From Tetrastigma voinierianum (Eukaryota; Streptophyta; Magnoliopsida; Vitales; Vitaceae), in the NCBI GenBank assembly GCA_016808115.1, contig JAEQBH010000284.1, positions 310,001-374,000 on the forward strand: DNA of 64,000 nt. Reading direction: 5' to 3'. The notes beneath the pieces were generated by a model. The model was given only the letters and a program-made list of their open reading frames with translations, searched no databases and was not told where the DNA came from. How positions within the stretch are numbered: position 1 is the stretch's first letter; every line of letters starts with the position of its first letter. Of this stretch, positions 12,735 through 24,800 are shown one piece after another. The position numbers and the translations under genes were made by a program.

Positions 12735-13010
12735 CTTATGTCGCGACTTATTCTTGTTTGTCGCGACATAAGTAAACCGTGGGAGGACAATTTATCATCA
12801 GGCTGCGACATCAGGTATTTTATGACATAGTTGAGTTGTCGCGACCCTCACCACTCTTTTGAAGGGATTGTTCTTGTCGCGACCCAAATGTTCTATCGCG
12901 ACCTCATTTTCTGTCGCGACATAAAATCTAGTCGCGACCTGAGCCCTTGTTCTTGCCCGATCTTGACCCCAAGTTCGCGACCTCAACTTTTGTGACACTT
13001 AGTTTAGTGA
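12735..13010. repeat. TCGCGAC motif cluster between Athila-1 integrase and env-like ORF
   Basis: Eight exact TCGCGAC copies fall in about 240 bp, in contexts such as TTGTCGCGACCC and CTGTCGCGACATAA. The words are those of the LTR arrays, but this copy is internal, in the gap between pol and the env-like ORF. Confidence 0.85.
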
Positions 13011-13479
13011 CTTAGTACCTGCCACCTGCCCTAGGTGATGATCGGACAGCTTTTCACTCACTTTTAATTTGCACATTCTTAACGCGCCATTTAATCATTT
13101 CCCACACCTTGATTCAAAAAAATGTATTCTATTCAATTTTCACGGGGTATGTAGGGAGAAAAGGGCCAGCTCCCTTTTAGAGTTTACTCTTGTCCTGTGA
13201 AAGTCTTTGGAGTAGTCTGGGTTTGTTCCTTCTACTTTGAGCCATTTGATTAATACCATCTGCATATTGTAACAATTTCAAAAGGATTAATTAATCTAAT
13301 ACTAACCTAGCAATTTCTAACAAATCATGACTAGAACTAAAAAAATTCAAAAGCGCGTAATAATAAAAAAATTCGAGAATACATATAAAGAAATTAAAAA
13401 ATATCTATATGGGTTTGCCTCCATGAGCTGCTCCATTTGAGTCCATTGGACTAGACATTTAGCTTTCTCTCGATTCACC

Positions 13480-14560
13480 AATTTGGAGTTCTTCATTTTC
13501 TTTCTCCCTGGCAAGGATGTAGTATTTTACCAGTCTTTGCCCATTAACTTTGAATTCTTCCCGGCATCGATCTGAGTGTTCTTGCTCAGATAATTGCCCG
13601 ACACCAGCGTATATGGTCCACTCCATTTGATTCCGGCTTCCCTTGACCGTCTTAATCTGGAGTTAGCAATGGCACGATCCACCTTTCGGACTGGCTTCCT
13701 CGAATCCTTTGATCATACTTGTTTCTTTTGTCTTGTCCTTGTATATTCTAGCATTGTCATAGGCTTCATTTCTCGATTCTTCCAGTTCATTCAGTTGGAG
13801 AAGTCTCTCTTCCTTTGCAATTTTGAAATCAGAGTTCTGTGCATTTGATGGCGGCTTTGTATTCGATTCAGAAGGAAAGGTGACATGGTTTTCCAAGACA
13901 AGTACGTATGGGGACATTCGATGGGAGTTTATAACGATCCTGTATGCCCATAATGCATCATCAAGCTTTAGTCAATCCTTCACGCTAGAACTCACGAGTC
14001 TTGCTCGAATTTTCTTTATTTCTGCATTTGGAAATTTCGGCTTGCCCATTTGTTTGAGGATGATAAGCCGAGCTCACTTAATGTGTTTGATACCATATCT
14101 TGCTCATGAGTTTGTCAAACACCTTATTTACCAAAATGGCTTCCCTCCGTCGCTAATTATAGTTAAGGTGTCCCAAATCTGTAGAATGGCTAGCTTTGCT
14201 TAAAGCCACAATTGTGTGGCATCATTCTTGGGACAAGCTATTTGCTTCTACCCATTTGATACATAATCCCACGGAGTTAGGAGTATGTATATATTTCCAA
14301 ATGGCGGAAAGGCCACAGCAAATCCATTCCCCATACATCAAACTTAATTGCACCACGGGATGCAACGAGGGCATCTCAGTGCCTTTTTGCGTATTTCTCA
14401 TTCTTTGGCGTGATCACACACAACACACCCATTTAAAACAGTCCTTAAAAATGGCGTAGGCCGATGGAAATCGAGCTGAAGAGAAATTTTGTAGAATTTG
14501 TTTTATCTCTGCTGGTGTCTCCGTAGGGTGATGCATGACATTCTTGCTTAAAATCTTACT
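13480..14560 (-). pseudogene. pol: Athila-1 integrase
   Basis: The minus strand carries, across several frames, the pieces of a gypsy integrase: a CDHAK-like zinc-finger region near 14410, FDVWGMD near 14330, ISDGG near 14150, DDALWAYR near 13940, MSPYVLVLENHV near 13900, and a C-terminal LQLNELEESRNEAYDNARIY at 13760-13820. DD-type catalytic context is retained at ISDGG, but stops and frameshifts separate the parts. The C-terminal tail (to ~13480) includes VNGQRLVKYY, typical of the end of Athila pol. Nonfunctional as written. Confidence 0.85.
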
Positions 14561-14799
14561 TTGCTCTTTTGGTACCGCATCTCCTTATAATTAGATCCAG
14601 CTCCTCTCTTAAACAAATATGGATCATCTAGATGTAGTACTGCTATCAATCCTTAACTTTTTCTCTCTTTGGTATTTGAATTAGTGGCATAATTCCTGAC
14701 TAAGAAATTCACAATATCGACACGAGGGTGATTGAATTGTGGTGAAATAGCGCTCATCTGGAAAATTTTAACGCTGTTTTCTCTTCATTTTCTTGTCGA

Positions 14800-15270
14800 G
14801 TGGATTCTACACTCTTGACAAGTGATCGTATCACATTATCCTTGCCTTCTTGTCTTTAATTTCTAAATCAAATTTACGCAACAATAATACCCACCTGATC
14901 AATCTTAGCTGCTTCCTTGTTGCCATTAAATATTGTTACTTTTGCATGATCGATGTGTATAACAACATAGGACCCAAATATATGGCCTGAATTTTTCACA
15001 TGCAAACACTATTGCCCGGCATCTCATTTTTAATTCTAGTAGTAATTTTTTCTTGTGCTTCATTAAAGGTTTTTACACTTCAGCATAAGTGATGCCCCTG
15101 GAGCTGCCACTCGCCTTTACATCCCACGATACGACTCCCCGTGCAAAATCAACGGCATCACACATGATCTCAATTCTACGTTCCAATCTGGTTTGCCATG
15201 ATGGGAGCTTCATTGAATCTGGTTGATTTCTTGAAATAGTTCGCGGAGATCCATCAGGCAAACACTATCT
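14800..15270 (-). pseudogene. pol: Athila-1 RNase H
   Basis: MCDAVDFARGVVSWDVKA (15110-15175) is the first conserved block of the gypsy RNase H domain, with Asp where the catalytic residue is expected. Further blocks appear in other frames downstream, including a KTFNEAQEKIT piece near 15040 and an IKDKKA piece near 14850. The domain follows RT directly, as in all Ty3/gypsy pol proteins. It is broken by at least two frameshifts. Confidence 0.75.
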
Positions 15271-16200
15271 TTCTCTAGCAATGCATAGTAGGTCTAGCAA
15301 TTTTAGAAATCTCGATAAATATATAAAATCGATGTCACACAGAAACCGATTCCCTTGAGGCGTAGTGGGTGGCATTAAGTCTCTTATAATTGAAACCTTT
15401 GCTTGGTCTACTTCCAAGCCCTACTGTAAACCATGTGCTGAAGACAATCCTTTTTTGTTACCATAAAATGTATTTTCCCTGAGTGAGCTGAATTTTGTCT
15501 TTGCACCTTTAGTCTTGTCCCAGGGTTATGTAGGCATTGTTCAAAATTGGATCCATACACTGTAAAGTCATCCATGAAAATCTCCATAACTGTACGCACA
15601 GATCAAAAAATATAGACATCATGCATCTTTGGAAGTGCTGGAGCATTGCACGATCCCGAATGGCATTTCTTTCCTAAAAGCAGTACGAAAATGGGCATGT
15701 AAAGTGGTTTTCTCGATCTTACGGAGTGCGATAGCTATTTGGTTATATCAGTACCCATCAGAAAACAAAAATGAGGGTGTCACGCCCAGCCTATCGGCCC
15801 ATTTAATTCGATGAAAGGTAGGGAAAATGATCCTTTAAGTTTGCATTATTCAATTTTACGTAGTCGATACAAGCCACCAATCACGCCATGATTATGTAGG
15901 AATAAGTTCATTCTTTTCATTTCGATTACGGTGAATCCACATTTCTTGAATATATGAATATGGAGCTTACCCGCAGTATGCGATATAGCATATATAAAAC
16001 GCATTTAACCATTTGAACTTCTTTTCGATAGCTTCTTCGTAGTAGAAGCGGGTTCGACCTCCTTTGATGCTCAGCGAAGTTTTTGCATTACATCTTCCGG
16101 CAATATTTTGTGCATACAAATAGAGGGCGATACGCCGGATCTTCAATTGACCAATATTCGGCTTCCTTGTATTTCTCAAAATTACCGGCAACTTGTTCTT
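15270..16200 (-). pseudogene. pol: Athila-1 reverse transcriptase
   Basis: MEIFMDDFTVYGSNFEQCL (15540-15600) contains the catalytic Asp-Asp motif with the phenylalanines usual in Athila RT. Upstream, in other frames, are ACIDYVKLNNAN near 15880, QIAIAL near 15735 and KEMPFGI near 15670. CHFMV-type text (IHFMVTKK) follows the DD motif. The N-terminal approach (AKTS.., EEAIEKKF) is at 15967-16191. The catalytic pair is intact, but frames shift repeatedly. Confidence 0.85.
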
Positions 16201-16399
16201 GACTTAGTCGATGCGGTGATATGACTCGCGATTTCTTTTACGGCTCCTAAAAACTCATATTTCAAATGACCGGGCAACTCCTTCAATGTTAACCCATACG
16301 CATTAGTTTCCTACCCATGAGTTTCTTCGTGTCCCAGGCTACTCACTTCATCTTATTTGTTTTTCATTTATACTCGGTACATTTCATTATTAAACAAAT

Positions 16400-16830
16400 T
16401 TGAAGCGAGGAACTTCACAATCAAGCTCTCAGTCTCTTGAAAATTCATCTGATTTCATTGATAGCGTTTTGAATGATACAATCAAAATTCCCTTCATCAT
16501 TGAGAAGGCTATTGCTTCTTACGACCATACAATTGTCTTCCTGCATTAGGATGTTCCGGACTCCTATTAATATTAAATATACTTCATTTCCAACTCGATG
16601 TCAGTTCCACGATTTAAATGTGTCAGGCAGCTCTGCGGTATAAGAAAGGTCTTCCCGACAACGAGAGGAACTTGGATCTTCCTCCATGCATGATAAAAAA
16701 TCCTCACGGGAAATGATTTAACCTTGACCAGTACATGCTTCAAGTGCCCTGCAGTTTGTGTAGGTGATCTATCGACCATACGTAATGTAATTGGCATTGG
16801 GGGTTAGTTCCTGAGCTAAGTCTACTGCTG
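16400..16830 (-). pseudogene. pol: Athila-1 aspartic protease
   Basis: A 74-residue frame (16573-16797) reads MVDRSPTQTAGHLKHVLVKV and MEED-like text in a neighbouring frame, then VGKTFL where family members have the LGRPFL strand of the retropepsin fold. The active-site DSG block should lie just upstream, around 16830-16900; I did not find it in clean form. Located between gag and RT, as expected. Confidence 0.65.
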
Positions 16831-17900
16831 GCCCGATAGAACATCGAATTTATACTTGCTCAGTCATAAAGCTTTCTTGAACTCACATTTCCCGCATGGG
16901 AACGAGGAATGGTGAAGCTGCGAGGTCTTTCATCTTTCTTCGGGAGCTTACGTTTGGATAATGGCCTTTGCATGGAAAGCGGTCGAGTTAACTATACCCT
17001 CCTCGGCTATCTTTTCTTTTCTTGCTCGACTACCTCCTTGAGAAATTTTGCATAAAGGCATTTGTGATCCCACCTCTTGCAAATGGGATATTTATTTACG
17101 TTTTTCTTGAAGTATATCCAAGAATTTAAGCTGTTCTTCTCTTTGACTTCTGAAGTCTACGTAGAGATAACGCTGCGAGGAGCTTAATTTGGTACCTGCT
17201 GCTCTCTTTTAAGTCTTTTCTTCCTTTCATGCATTGTCGGTACGTTCTTGTTCTTTCTTTTCAATCTCTTCTTTTTCTGCCTCAGTCTCTTCTTTTCTAT
17301 CTGTCTTTCCGTTGCTGCTCAAATCCTTCCCACTTCTCAATTGGGTGTACCATGCGAGTCTTTAGGGTTCTTCTCGGTGTCACTGAGATATTTCCCTTGT
17401 TCTTGTGCATGACGAGACGGTGCCCTACTTGTGTCTCTAGATTTTTCAGTGAAGCACTAGCATTCTTTTGAAACATTTGGGTATCGGACTTCAGTTTCAA
17501 AATTGAGATAGTTTACATTCATGGAATTGTAATAGCCTCTTTGTTATCCCTACATGAGCTGCGACATTCTCGGAAATGGTTGGGTTCTCCTCGACCCCAG
17601 TATTCATTACGCCCTCACCTCCCTTCAGCATTTAATGGCGGAACCTTGGTAGTTCTTGATATCCTTGTTGATGATGTTGTCCATGGGCCATGTATTCAAC
17701 ATATAGAAATTCATGGTTCCCTCAGTCTTTGGATTGTAGTGTATGGGCGGGTTAGGTTGGCTTGACCAGTAACTTCTTTGCTCGTTCCGCATTACTTAAC
17801 CTCCTCAACATCATAATAATCTTCTTGTTGGCACATCAACACACTTCTTCTCTATCGATTCTCTTCTCTCATACCTATTTCATGAAGCGGAGTGTGCATA
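16830..17900 (-). pseudogene. Athila-1 gag-pol spacer and gag C-terminal part
   Basis: This segment falls between the recognisable gag capsid part and protease. Short open pieces on the minus strand are rich in Gln, Lys and Glu (17297-17500). No CCHC knuckle was seen in any frame I checked. Plus-strand frames here are shadows. Confidence 0.45.
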
Positions 17901-18560
17901 CTACTCTTGTTTGTCACGTCTGCATTCTGTAGCTCCAACTTAGCCTCCATGAACATGTCTTGCTCGACTCTATGACCCACGCTTTTCTCTGTACTACCTC
18001 TTGAAAACTCGAGATGGAGCTTTCATATTGCATTTAATAAGTCCTCATCGGATCTCTTGCTTGCTCTTCTGGCACTTTTAGGCTTGAATGCTCCCATGAC
18101 ATGAAGCATCGATAATACCCCTTGGATGTATCATTCGGGAGCGTGATACACTATATCCATCTGGGTCTTCAAGTCTATTCAATGCATTGGGCACCTCTTC
18201 GACCAATCTTTTGGATCTTTCCCCGAGCGACATACGGGGCTCTCATCTTCCCCTTGTTGGAATACAATTATCTCTGCTTGCGTCTATACGAGTGAGATAG
18301 GAAGAATGCTGCTGAAAATGAAACATGACTCTTTGATATCAATAGAACCATATGGTAATGATTCATGCCATGTGGCTGTTATCTCTCAAGAAAATGGGAA
18401 GAGATCATGGTTTTCCTCACCTCTGGTCTCACATCGTTCAGCTTCACTGTATTAGCCATCCTGAGAAATCTTCCCAGTTGCTCATTTGGGTCTTTGGTGG
18501 GATGACCAGTAAATTGATGTTGCTAAACCATTGTAATTAAAGCTGGCTTTAGTTCAAAAT
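17900..18560 (-). pseudogene. gag: Athila-1 gag (capsid region)
   Basis: Minus-strand text NNFELKPALITMV (around 18540), DPNEQLGRFLRMANTVKLND, QQGEDESP, MDIVYHAP and ARRASKRSDEDLLNA appears in order in shifting frames. It corresponds to the retrotransposon gag domain of Athila elements, from the NFELK start to the conserved final helices. The domain is complete in extent but interrupted by stops and frameshifts. Confidence 0.8.
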
Positions 18561-18975
18561 TGTTTGCATCCTTTATGGCTTGTCGATTGAAGTGCTCTTC
18601 TTGAATAATAGGCCTCCATAAATCCTCCATTGTGTCTGATAATAGGTCTTAGGCTATTTGTCCTTTGTTCCCTACGTTTGATCATGCATCTCTTGCATGG
18701 CTCGTTTTACTGCTCTTTTGTCTTTCTTAAGCTCTGGCGTTCTCTCGGTCGGTGTCTCTTTGGAATCGGTCGGATCCATTTCCCTGTCATTAAGGTTTTC
18801 TGAGTAAAGCATACTCCATATTAATAGGATTAGTCAAACATAACGAATATTTTCAGTAGACATTTAAAAAATTAGTGGCCCAATGTAGTCTGACATTGCA
18901 CAAAACTATTTTGTTCTTTTCTTAAAAATGTCAAATTAGTATTTCCTTCTTCGTCAGAATGATCTAGTAATTCTT
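18561..18975 (-). other. Athila-1 leader between PBS and gag
   Basis: About 400 bp downstream of the 5' LTR on the element strand, with no long frame. It probably holds the untranslated leader and the start of gag. Confidence 0.5.
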
Positions 18976-18997
18976 TCGATCCCAAACAGGCGCAACT
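18976..18997 (-). other. Athila-1 primer-binding site (tRNA-Asp type, decayed)
   Basis: The minus strand directly after the 5' LTR reads TTGCGCC..GGGATCGAA. This is close to the complement of plant tRNA-Asp 3' ends (TGGCGCCGTTGCCGGGGATC) with two or three bases missing. tRNA-Asp priming is usual for Athila elements. Confidence 0.6.
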
Positions 18998-20444
18998 TGT
19001 TTGTTATCTCTTTCTCCCAGCCCCATGTAAGTGTGAGTGGATCAACACAACACTAGTACCTCGCGTTGTACGAGGACTATTGTCTGTCCCAGAAATGATA
19101 ATGCCATGAAACTTATTTACAAATATATTTCTTTGCAATTATCTCTTGATTAAAAGCGGTTTCCTTAAATGGCAAAATTTCTTCTGGTTTTGATCCATGA
19201 TTACGCAAGTGTGCGAATTCGAGCGGTAATAAAGTGGATTTAAGTCGGATATCGATCCCATAGAGATCTCGAGAATTCTCAATCAAGCGCCACGACTACT
19301 CGAAGCTCTATACTATTTGAACTATGATAGGCAGTGATAAATTCTCTTCAACCTTTTAAAATAATAAATAGATATTTAAACTAAAACGAATGAAATAATG
19401 TAAACTGATAAAATAAAAATACTTTGATGTGGATTACAGCTTTTAAAGAGATGCATTAAAATCTGACTATTGTGAAACATCAATTCTGTGAACTGACTAC
19501 GTAGCTTTGCTTCATGAACTTGATTTGAATCAGATCCAAGGAGAGAGATGGTAATGCCATGTGGTTTCTCTTAACGACACATTTAATAGTCTAAATCTTC
19601 CTGTTTCAACACTGACGGAGAGGAGTAGATAAGCTAACTAATCTGAGTTCTTGATGCGGGTGTTTTTTAACTGATACTTGTAAGGAGCATTGGTGCGTAA
19701 GCGGCAGATGCAAGAGCTTGTGAAATTTAAAGCGTGGTTTTACACTATCTTGGTTTCTCATCCTCAAAATTGGAGCAGGTTCATTCTTCATTGATTGGTC
19801 CTTAACACGGAGTTGAACTTCTTGTTGGATCGACGAACTCTGCTCATTTTAATTGATAAGTCATTCAACTCATTCTGGTTTCAGTGGGAAGATTTATCGA
19901 TTATAATTCATGAGCCCATTAGATCCCTCATTAGGTTGGCATACCCACTTGAGAGGTAAAATTTGTGCTCTCGGAATGCCTTCTGCGTGTCTCGAGGAGG
20001 GCCTCGCAAATCGAGCATGAAGCTTGATCATCTGGTATAGGACACGTATTTGGATCGGATACCAAAATAAACAAAACCGTGACCCGGATTCAAGGCCGAG
20101 TTCGGTGGGCTGATGAGATTTCTGCGGGAAAAGATAAATTCTAACAACGAGTAAGATTCAGCCAATTTGGGTTTCTAAATTGCTGTTACTAACGGTAGCT
20201 CCACTGATCAAAGAACTACGTAAATCTGGCCCAGGAAGTTCGAATTCCAAAAATTTATTTGGGGCTTTCAAAGCGACGATGTTGAAAATGATTACGTGAC
20301 TGGCATGTCCGGTCATTCAAATGCGATAACAATGCATTGTCTAATCACCAAAATAGCGGCAAAACAAAGAAAAGCGAAGAATTATACCACGAGGCAACCG
20401 GCTGCCGGACTTCTCTTTACGAGCCGCGAGTGCTCTTGCGTGTG

Positions 20445-20456
20445 CTTATTTATAGG
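20445..20456 (-). promoter_or_regulatory. TATA box of Athila-1 5' LTR
   Basis: The minus strand reads CCTATAAATAAG. The matching place in the other LTR (7441-7452) reads CCTAAATAAG, two bases shorter. Position within the LTR suits the element promoter. Confidence 0.6.
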
Positions 20457-20529
20457 GTTCGATTTGGGACCTAACCCGATGCACTTCCTTGTGGGTTTCA
20501 AAATAAGCGGCCCATTTGTTCGTATCGAC

Positions 20530-21720
20530 TCCATTTATGTGTCGCGACCTTGGCTGATATGCCAACTCTCTTTCTTGGCCAGCGACTATCTTATCTTCCA
20601 TGCGTTGTTTTGTTGTGAAATTAATTATCGCGTCGCGACTTCACCTTTGCGCTGATCTCTTTTAAGGTGCGACTTCGTCATGCGTCATGACTTCAACGTG
20701 CGCTTATGGTACATTTTGATGTCGCGACTTCAATCACTCTGTGTGACTCTGATTTTCTTCCTTTATCCACGAGCTTTATGCGAGTCGCGACTGCACTTTA
20801 ACATCCACTTGGATCGGTGTGACCATGCTGGTAGCGTCGCGACCTTCTTTCCTTATGGCGTGTAAAGACCCGCGAGATGGCCGTCGGCGACTTCACCTTT
20901 ATGTATTGAGCTCTTTTGAAATTAGCGACTTCAATCATACGTGCGACTTGATATGTAACTTATGATTCTTTTGATGTCGCGGAAGCTTTTCTTTGGCTTG
21001 TCTTGACATCTCTTGGATGATGTGTGACATACCGTAATCGCGACCTCAACTCTTATAAATGATGTAGCGACCATGAATGATAATCGCGACCATGTATTCT
21101 GCTGCGGCGATGTTGTGTTTGAAAAGTGCGTGGCGACATCATCCCGGTCCGATGTTGATGTCATTTATCTCTTAGCGTACGCGACCTCTGTGTTTGAGTC
21201 TTGAAAATCTTTTGTGACTTCTATTGATGTCAGGCGACCTCCATGTCTCTTGCTAGCTTTTCGGTGCATCGCGACCTCGAAGTGATGTCGCGACATCATG
21301 TCTACTTCTTGTTAAATTGCAGTGTTACAGTTTGGAGTTTACATTTGCGACCTTGGTGTTATTCTTCATTCTTTGTCAAGGTGCGACGCCAAAGTCCGCT
21401 ATGCTTTGAAAATTAGTTGCTGACTTCTTTTACTTTAGAAAGGCATTCTTGTGGCTTTGAAGACGGCTCGCCTTCAGCCTCGCTGGTGGTATCACAACAT
21501 CATTTATCTCCTTTTGGTGTCGTGACATCAGCAAATCCAGCGACATAACCTTCATTTGGCCCCTTATTAATGTTAGTGTTTTTTTTTCTCAACTTCTTTC
21601 TTGAGTGCGACTTCACTTGTTCATGCCGAGTTTCTTCTTTGAGTCAAAAATTTGTTGATGTGTTAAACTGAAATTCTTGACTGCGCTTCTGTCGCGACTT
21701 AAATTCAGTTTTGACTTCAA
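20530..21720. repeat. Array of TCGCGAC motifs in Athila-1 5' LTR
   Basis: Counterpart of 7500-8700, with exact GTCGCGAC words (for example near 20542, 20717, 20835, 21284) among many shortened forms such as GTGCGAC. More copies are eroded here than in the 3' LTR. Confidence 0.8.
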
Positions 21721-22317
21721 TTACAACATAAAGGTTGATTTCTTATGATTTTTAAATTTGATTCTCTGTATTTTCACCGCAAATTGGTGATTCAATTATC
21801 CAGTTTTCTGCCAGACAATTGTCATTATTCTCATTCTAAACTGGAAATGATTAAAATCACAATGAGTTTTTGGACTCATCGATTACTAATATTTAATAAT
21901 GATGCATTAAGTGTTATAAAAAGGTCTATCTATTTAGTAACTATTTTGTATTGTCAAAAACAAAAACTCAACTAAGAATATTTAACAATAATTTACAAAA
22001 CTCATAAGGTTTATTAATGAGGAATCGGACAACAAAACTCCACGATACGAGGAGGAAGATTAGAGTAAAAAGGCAGAAACGAAGCGTAAGGCGTTAGAAA
22101 TTTTTCTAAAATGTGGGTCTACATATATCATAATATGCATTATTATTATCTTAAGGAATTAATATCAAATAAACTAGATTAAGTTAGTTGAGTTAAAAAC
22201 ATTGCATTCGGTATGGCTTTATGATGTGAAACCAAAAAGTCTTATTTGTGATTTTATGATGGGCTAAATTTAAAAATAAAAAATGAAATATCATAAACTC
22301 ATGGCGATGATATTGTA

Positions 22318-22560
22318 TATATGAATCCTTTTAAGGGGATGCATCATGAATTAAGAAATGTATTATGAATCAAGAAATGTATTATGAATCCTCCTAATGG
22401 GGATATATCATGAATTTCCTAATGAGTATGTATCATGAATTTCCTAATGAGTATGTATCATGAACCTAGTAATACATGAACCTTCCTAATGGGGATGTAT
22501 TATGAATTCAGCAATGTATCATGAATCATCATAATGGGGATGTATCATGACTCTTCATAT
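22318..22560 (+). repeat. Tandem mini-repeats in copia A 5' LTR
   Basis: About eight tandem variants of a 25-30-bp unit built from GTATCATGAAT and CCTAATGGGGAT lie upstream of the TATA box. The right LTR has a similar array (25390-25590). Upstream direct repeats in LTRs often act as enhancers; that role is inferred here. Confidence 0.8.
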
Positions 22561-22575
22561 CAAGACATGACTCAC

Positions 22576-22583
22576 TATAAATA
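22576..22583 (+). promoter_or_regulatory. TATA box, copia A 5' LTR
   Basis: CACTATAAATAGG, a textbook plant TATA context, just downstream of the mini-repeats. Exactly conserved in the right LTR at 25615-25622. Confidence 0.75.
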
Positions 22584-22766
22584 GGTTAAGGTCTCCAAGT
22601 CATATGAACACAAGTTTTCTTTCCATCATCCCATTAGAAGAGAGAAGCAACTCTTAAGGAATTAGAGGGCTTGTGCATACAAGACTTGGAAGATCATAAT
22701 TTATCACTTAAGTTTTGGTTACAAGGTTTGAAGATTAAGATTAATCTATTTTTTCATCATATTCAT

Positions 22767-22779
22767 TATGGATCAAGGT
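22767..22779 (+). other. Possible copia A primer-binding site
   Basis: TATGGATCAAGG directly after the LTR end resembles a shortened initiator-Met PBS (TGGTATCAGAGC). The right LTR is followed by a similar TATGGATCAAGAG, so this may only be LTR sequence. Confidence 0.3.
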
Positions 22780-23669
22780 ACGCTTCTACTTTAGCTTATA
22801 TTTTGATGATTTGACACGAAAGATCTTTTGATGATGGTTTTCATATTTGAGTATATAACTGGACTGCCTATGGCAGTATCGAGCCACTTTCATATTAAAT
22901 CATTGAAATAAGTTTCTCGGTTTATCATGTAATGGTTTTGAGAATATGATGTGAATTGAAGTTCTTATTGTCAAAGATATTATGAGATAGCATGCTTTGC
23001 ATGTACTCTTATGGAAATTTCATACATGAGGAAGGATGCACTTTCACCATATTGGAGTTATGGTCTTCTTATGATGTGGTTTAATAGTTTGCATCATGAG
23101 TCTTTAATCTCATAATTCTAGAGGTTTGAACCTTGCTAATGGATTCGGTTTCTTCATTATTTGAATTTTGAAGAGACATTTATTATTAGAAAGAGTTATA
23201 AAAGGAAGAGATGACTCTTCAATGGTGTTTTTGAATCTCAATAATAGTTCAATTAAGATTAAATAGAAATTCAAATACTTGGCTATGTTGTTTAGCGTTT
23301 CGAATGAGTAAATTGAAACATAAAGTCACCAAATAGCCTCTGTGTGTTCTTATAGAGATGTTGAATATGGTGTGTGGGAGTATATTCATGTGATCGCTAC
23401 GAGAGGTGCATCACTTGGCAGTGCCACACATATGTGATGGTAGACATGTGACAATTATAAGGTTGCCCATTATGTGGATATCATCCGATCAAAGATGAGT
23501 TTTTTATTTGACATGCATTATTTTTCGAGTGTTTAGTGTACAACTCAAGAATACCGTGGCAATTAATATTATTGTCCAAAGACTTGTGCTAATGTTACTA
23601 AAATCTTGAGATGGGATATTTCATTATTTGAATGGTTAAATTTTTTTTTATTATGTGAGTATATTTATA

Positions 23670-24430
23670 TGGTTTACTTTGTTCTCTCTTCAGCTAACTT
23701 TGCTACAATATATGCTAATCTAAATTCTATACCAGTTCTCAATTGTACTAACTTTAAGGACTAGAAGGATAATGTTTTAATTGTTCTTGGCTGCATGGAT
23801 CTAGGCCTTGCATTAAGGGTTGAGTATCTCCCTTCTCCTACAGACTCTAGTTCTTCTGAAGAGAAGAAATTTTATTAGAAGTAGGAGGGTTTGAATCACA
23901 TGGGTCTTGTGATCATAAAGAGAAGCATTCAGCAACTGGTGTGGTATCCGAAGGTTACCAATGTCCCGAGCAATTCCACTGTCGAGATTTAAATGCACTT
24001 TGTCCAAAAAAGTGATAATGCGAGGAAAAAGGTGTGCTGTAGCAACCATGAGGTTTAATGACAAGGGAATTCATAAGGGAGTACGTTATGGAAATGTCTC
24101 ATATTATTTCAAAAATCAAAACCCTAAAGATCCATGTATCAAAAGATACACTCATACATTTGGTCTTGAACTCTCTTCATGCACAATTTAATCAATTTAA
24201 GGTTGGTTATAACTTCTAGAAGGAGAAATGGTCTCTTAACAAGCTCATTTCATTTTGTGTGCAAAAGGAAGAAAGGTTGAAACAAGACTAGACAGAAAAT
24301 GCTCACTTGGAAAACACCTCTAAAGACAAGGGCAAAAAGAGAAAATGAAATGAAGGCTAAGATTTATTGCAAAATAAGCAAAATAAGGATGAAAATAGTT
24401 GCTTCTTTTATAATAAGCCTAGACATTTCA
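23670..24430 (+). pseudogene. gag: Copia A gag
   Basis: In one reading NSIPVLNCTNFKD is followed by a stop in place of the expected Trp, then VLGCMDLGLALRVE, the start of the Ty1/copia gag domain. Downstream pieces include QKSDNARKK near 24000, VQKEERLKQD near 24270 and HLENTSKDKGKKRK near 24305, in different frames. The length from the first to the last block is about that of a whole copia gag. No intact CCHC knuckle was found. Broken by several stops and shifts. Confidence 0.8.
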
Positions 24431-24800
24431 AGAAGGAAAGTACTAAGTACCATGCCTAGAGGGCAAAGAAAGGTATTTTCCTTGCTTTGGCCTATTTAGA
24501 GAACAAGTTAGCTTTAATATCTAGAAGAAACACTTAGTGGTTAGACTGTGGTGAAACTTCTAACAAAAGTGTTTCAATAAAGGTTACCTAATTGTATTGA
24601 TATCAAGTTCACCTAGTTACTAAGGAAAGGATTCAAAGTGGTTAAATATCTATAAAAGAACATTAGCCTGAAACTCCATGATTGGGGATAAAGCACACCA
24701 GGTTTTTCCACCTAAGATCTTTCGTGAGCACATTGCTCATATGAGTGTTGTATCAATTGATGCTATGCAATTTTAGTGGGAGTTTGTATTTGGGTGCCTT
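24431..24800 (+). pseudogene. pol: Copia A protease start
   Basis: PRHFKKESTKYHA is followed by AKKGIFLALAYLENKLALISRRNT and then WLDCGETS at about 24540. That is the copia protease active-site region, with Asp-Cys-Gly where Asp-Ser-Gly is usual. Nothing recognisable as integrase core, RT or RNase H follows before the right LTR. Confidence 0.7.

Larger units (their letters stand above)
5949..21881 (-). mobile_element. Athila-1: full-length, degenerate Athila-like Ty3/gypsy retrotransposon
   Basis: Two related ~2.9-kb repeats bound an internal region whose minus strand encodes, in order, gag, protease, RT (MEIFMDDF), RNase H, integrase and a post-integrase env-like ORF. That is the order of Athila-group Ty3/gypsy elements. 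The right LTR (18998-21881) is the 5' LTR and the left (5949-8868) the 3' LTR. A decayed tRNA-Asp-type PBS lies inside the 5' LTR. Flanks show a probable 5-bp target duplication: GTTAC at 5944-5948 and (GA)TTAC just after 21880. All ORFs are broken, and the LTRs differ by many substitutions and small indels, so the element is old or the sequence is error-rich. Confidence 0.9.
18998..21881 (-). repeat. Athila-1 5' LTR
   Basis: Collinear with 5949-8868, beginning TGTTTGTTATCTC and ending ..GGACTCATC. Compared with the left LTR it has many one- to ten-base gaps, especially in the CpG-rich part. It keeps a full TATA box (20445-20456) on the element strand. Confidence 0.9.
22092..22765 (+). repeat. 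Copia A 5' LTR
   Basis: Begins GTTAGAAATTTTT (aligned to TGTTGGAAATTTT of the right LTR) and ends near TTTTTCATCATATTCA. It shares AACATTGCATT, the TATA box and the CCCATTAGAAG..GAGAAG block with 25172-25804. Confidence 0.75.
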
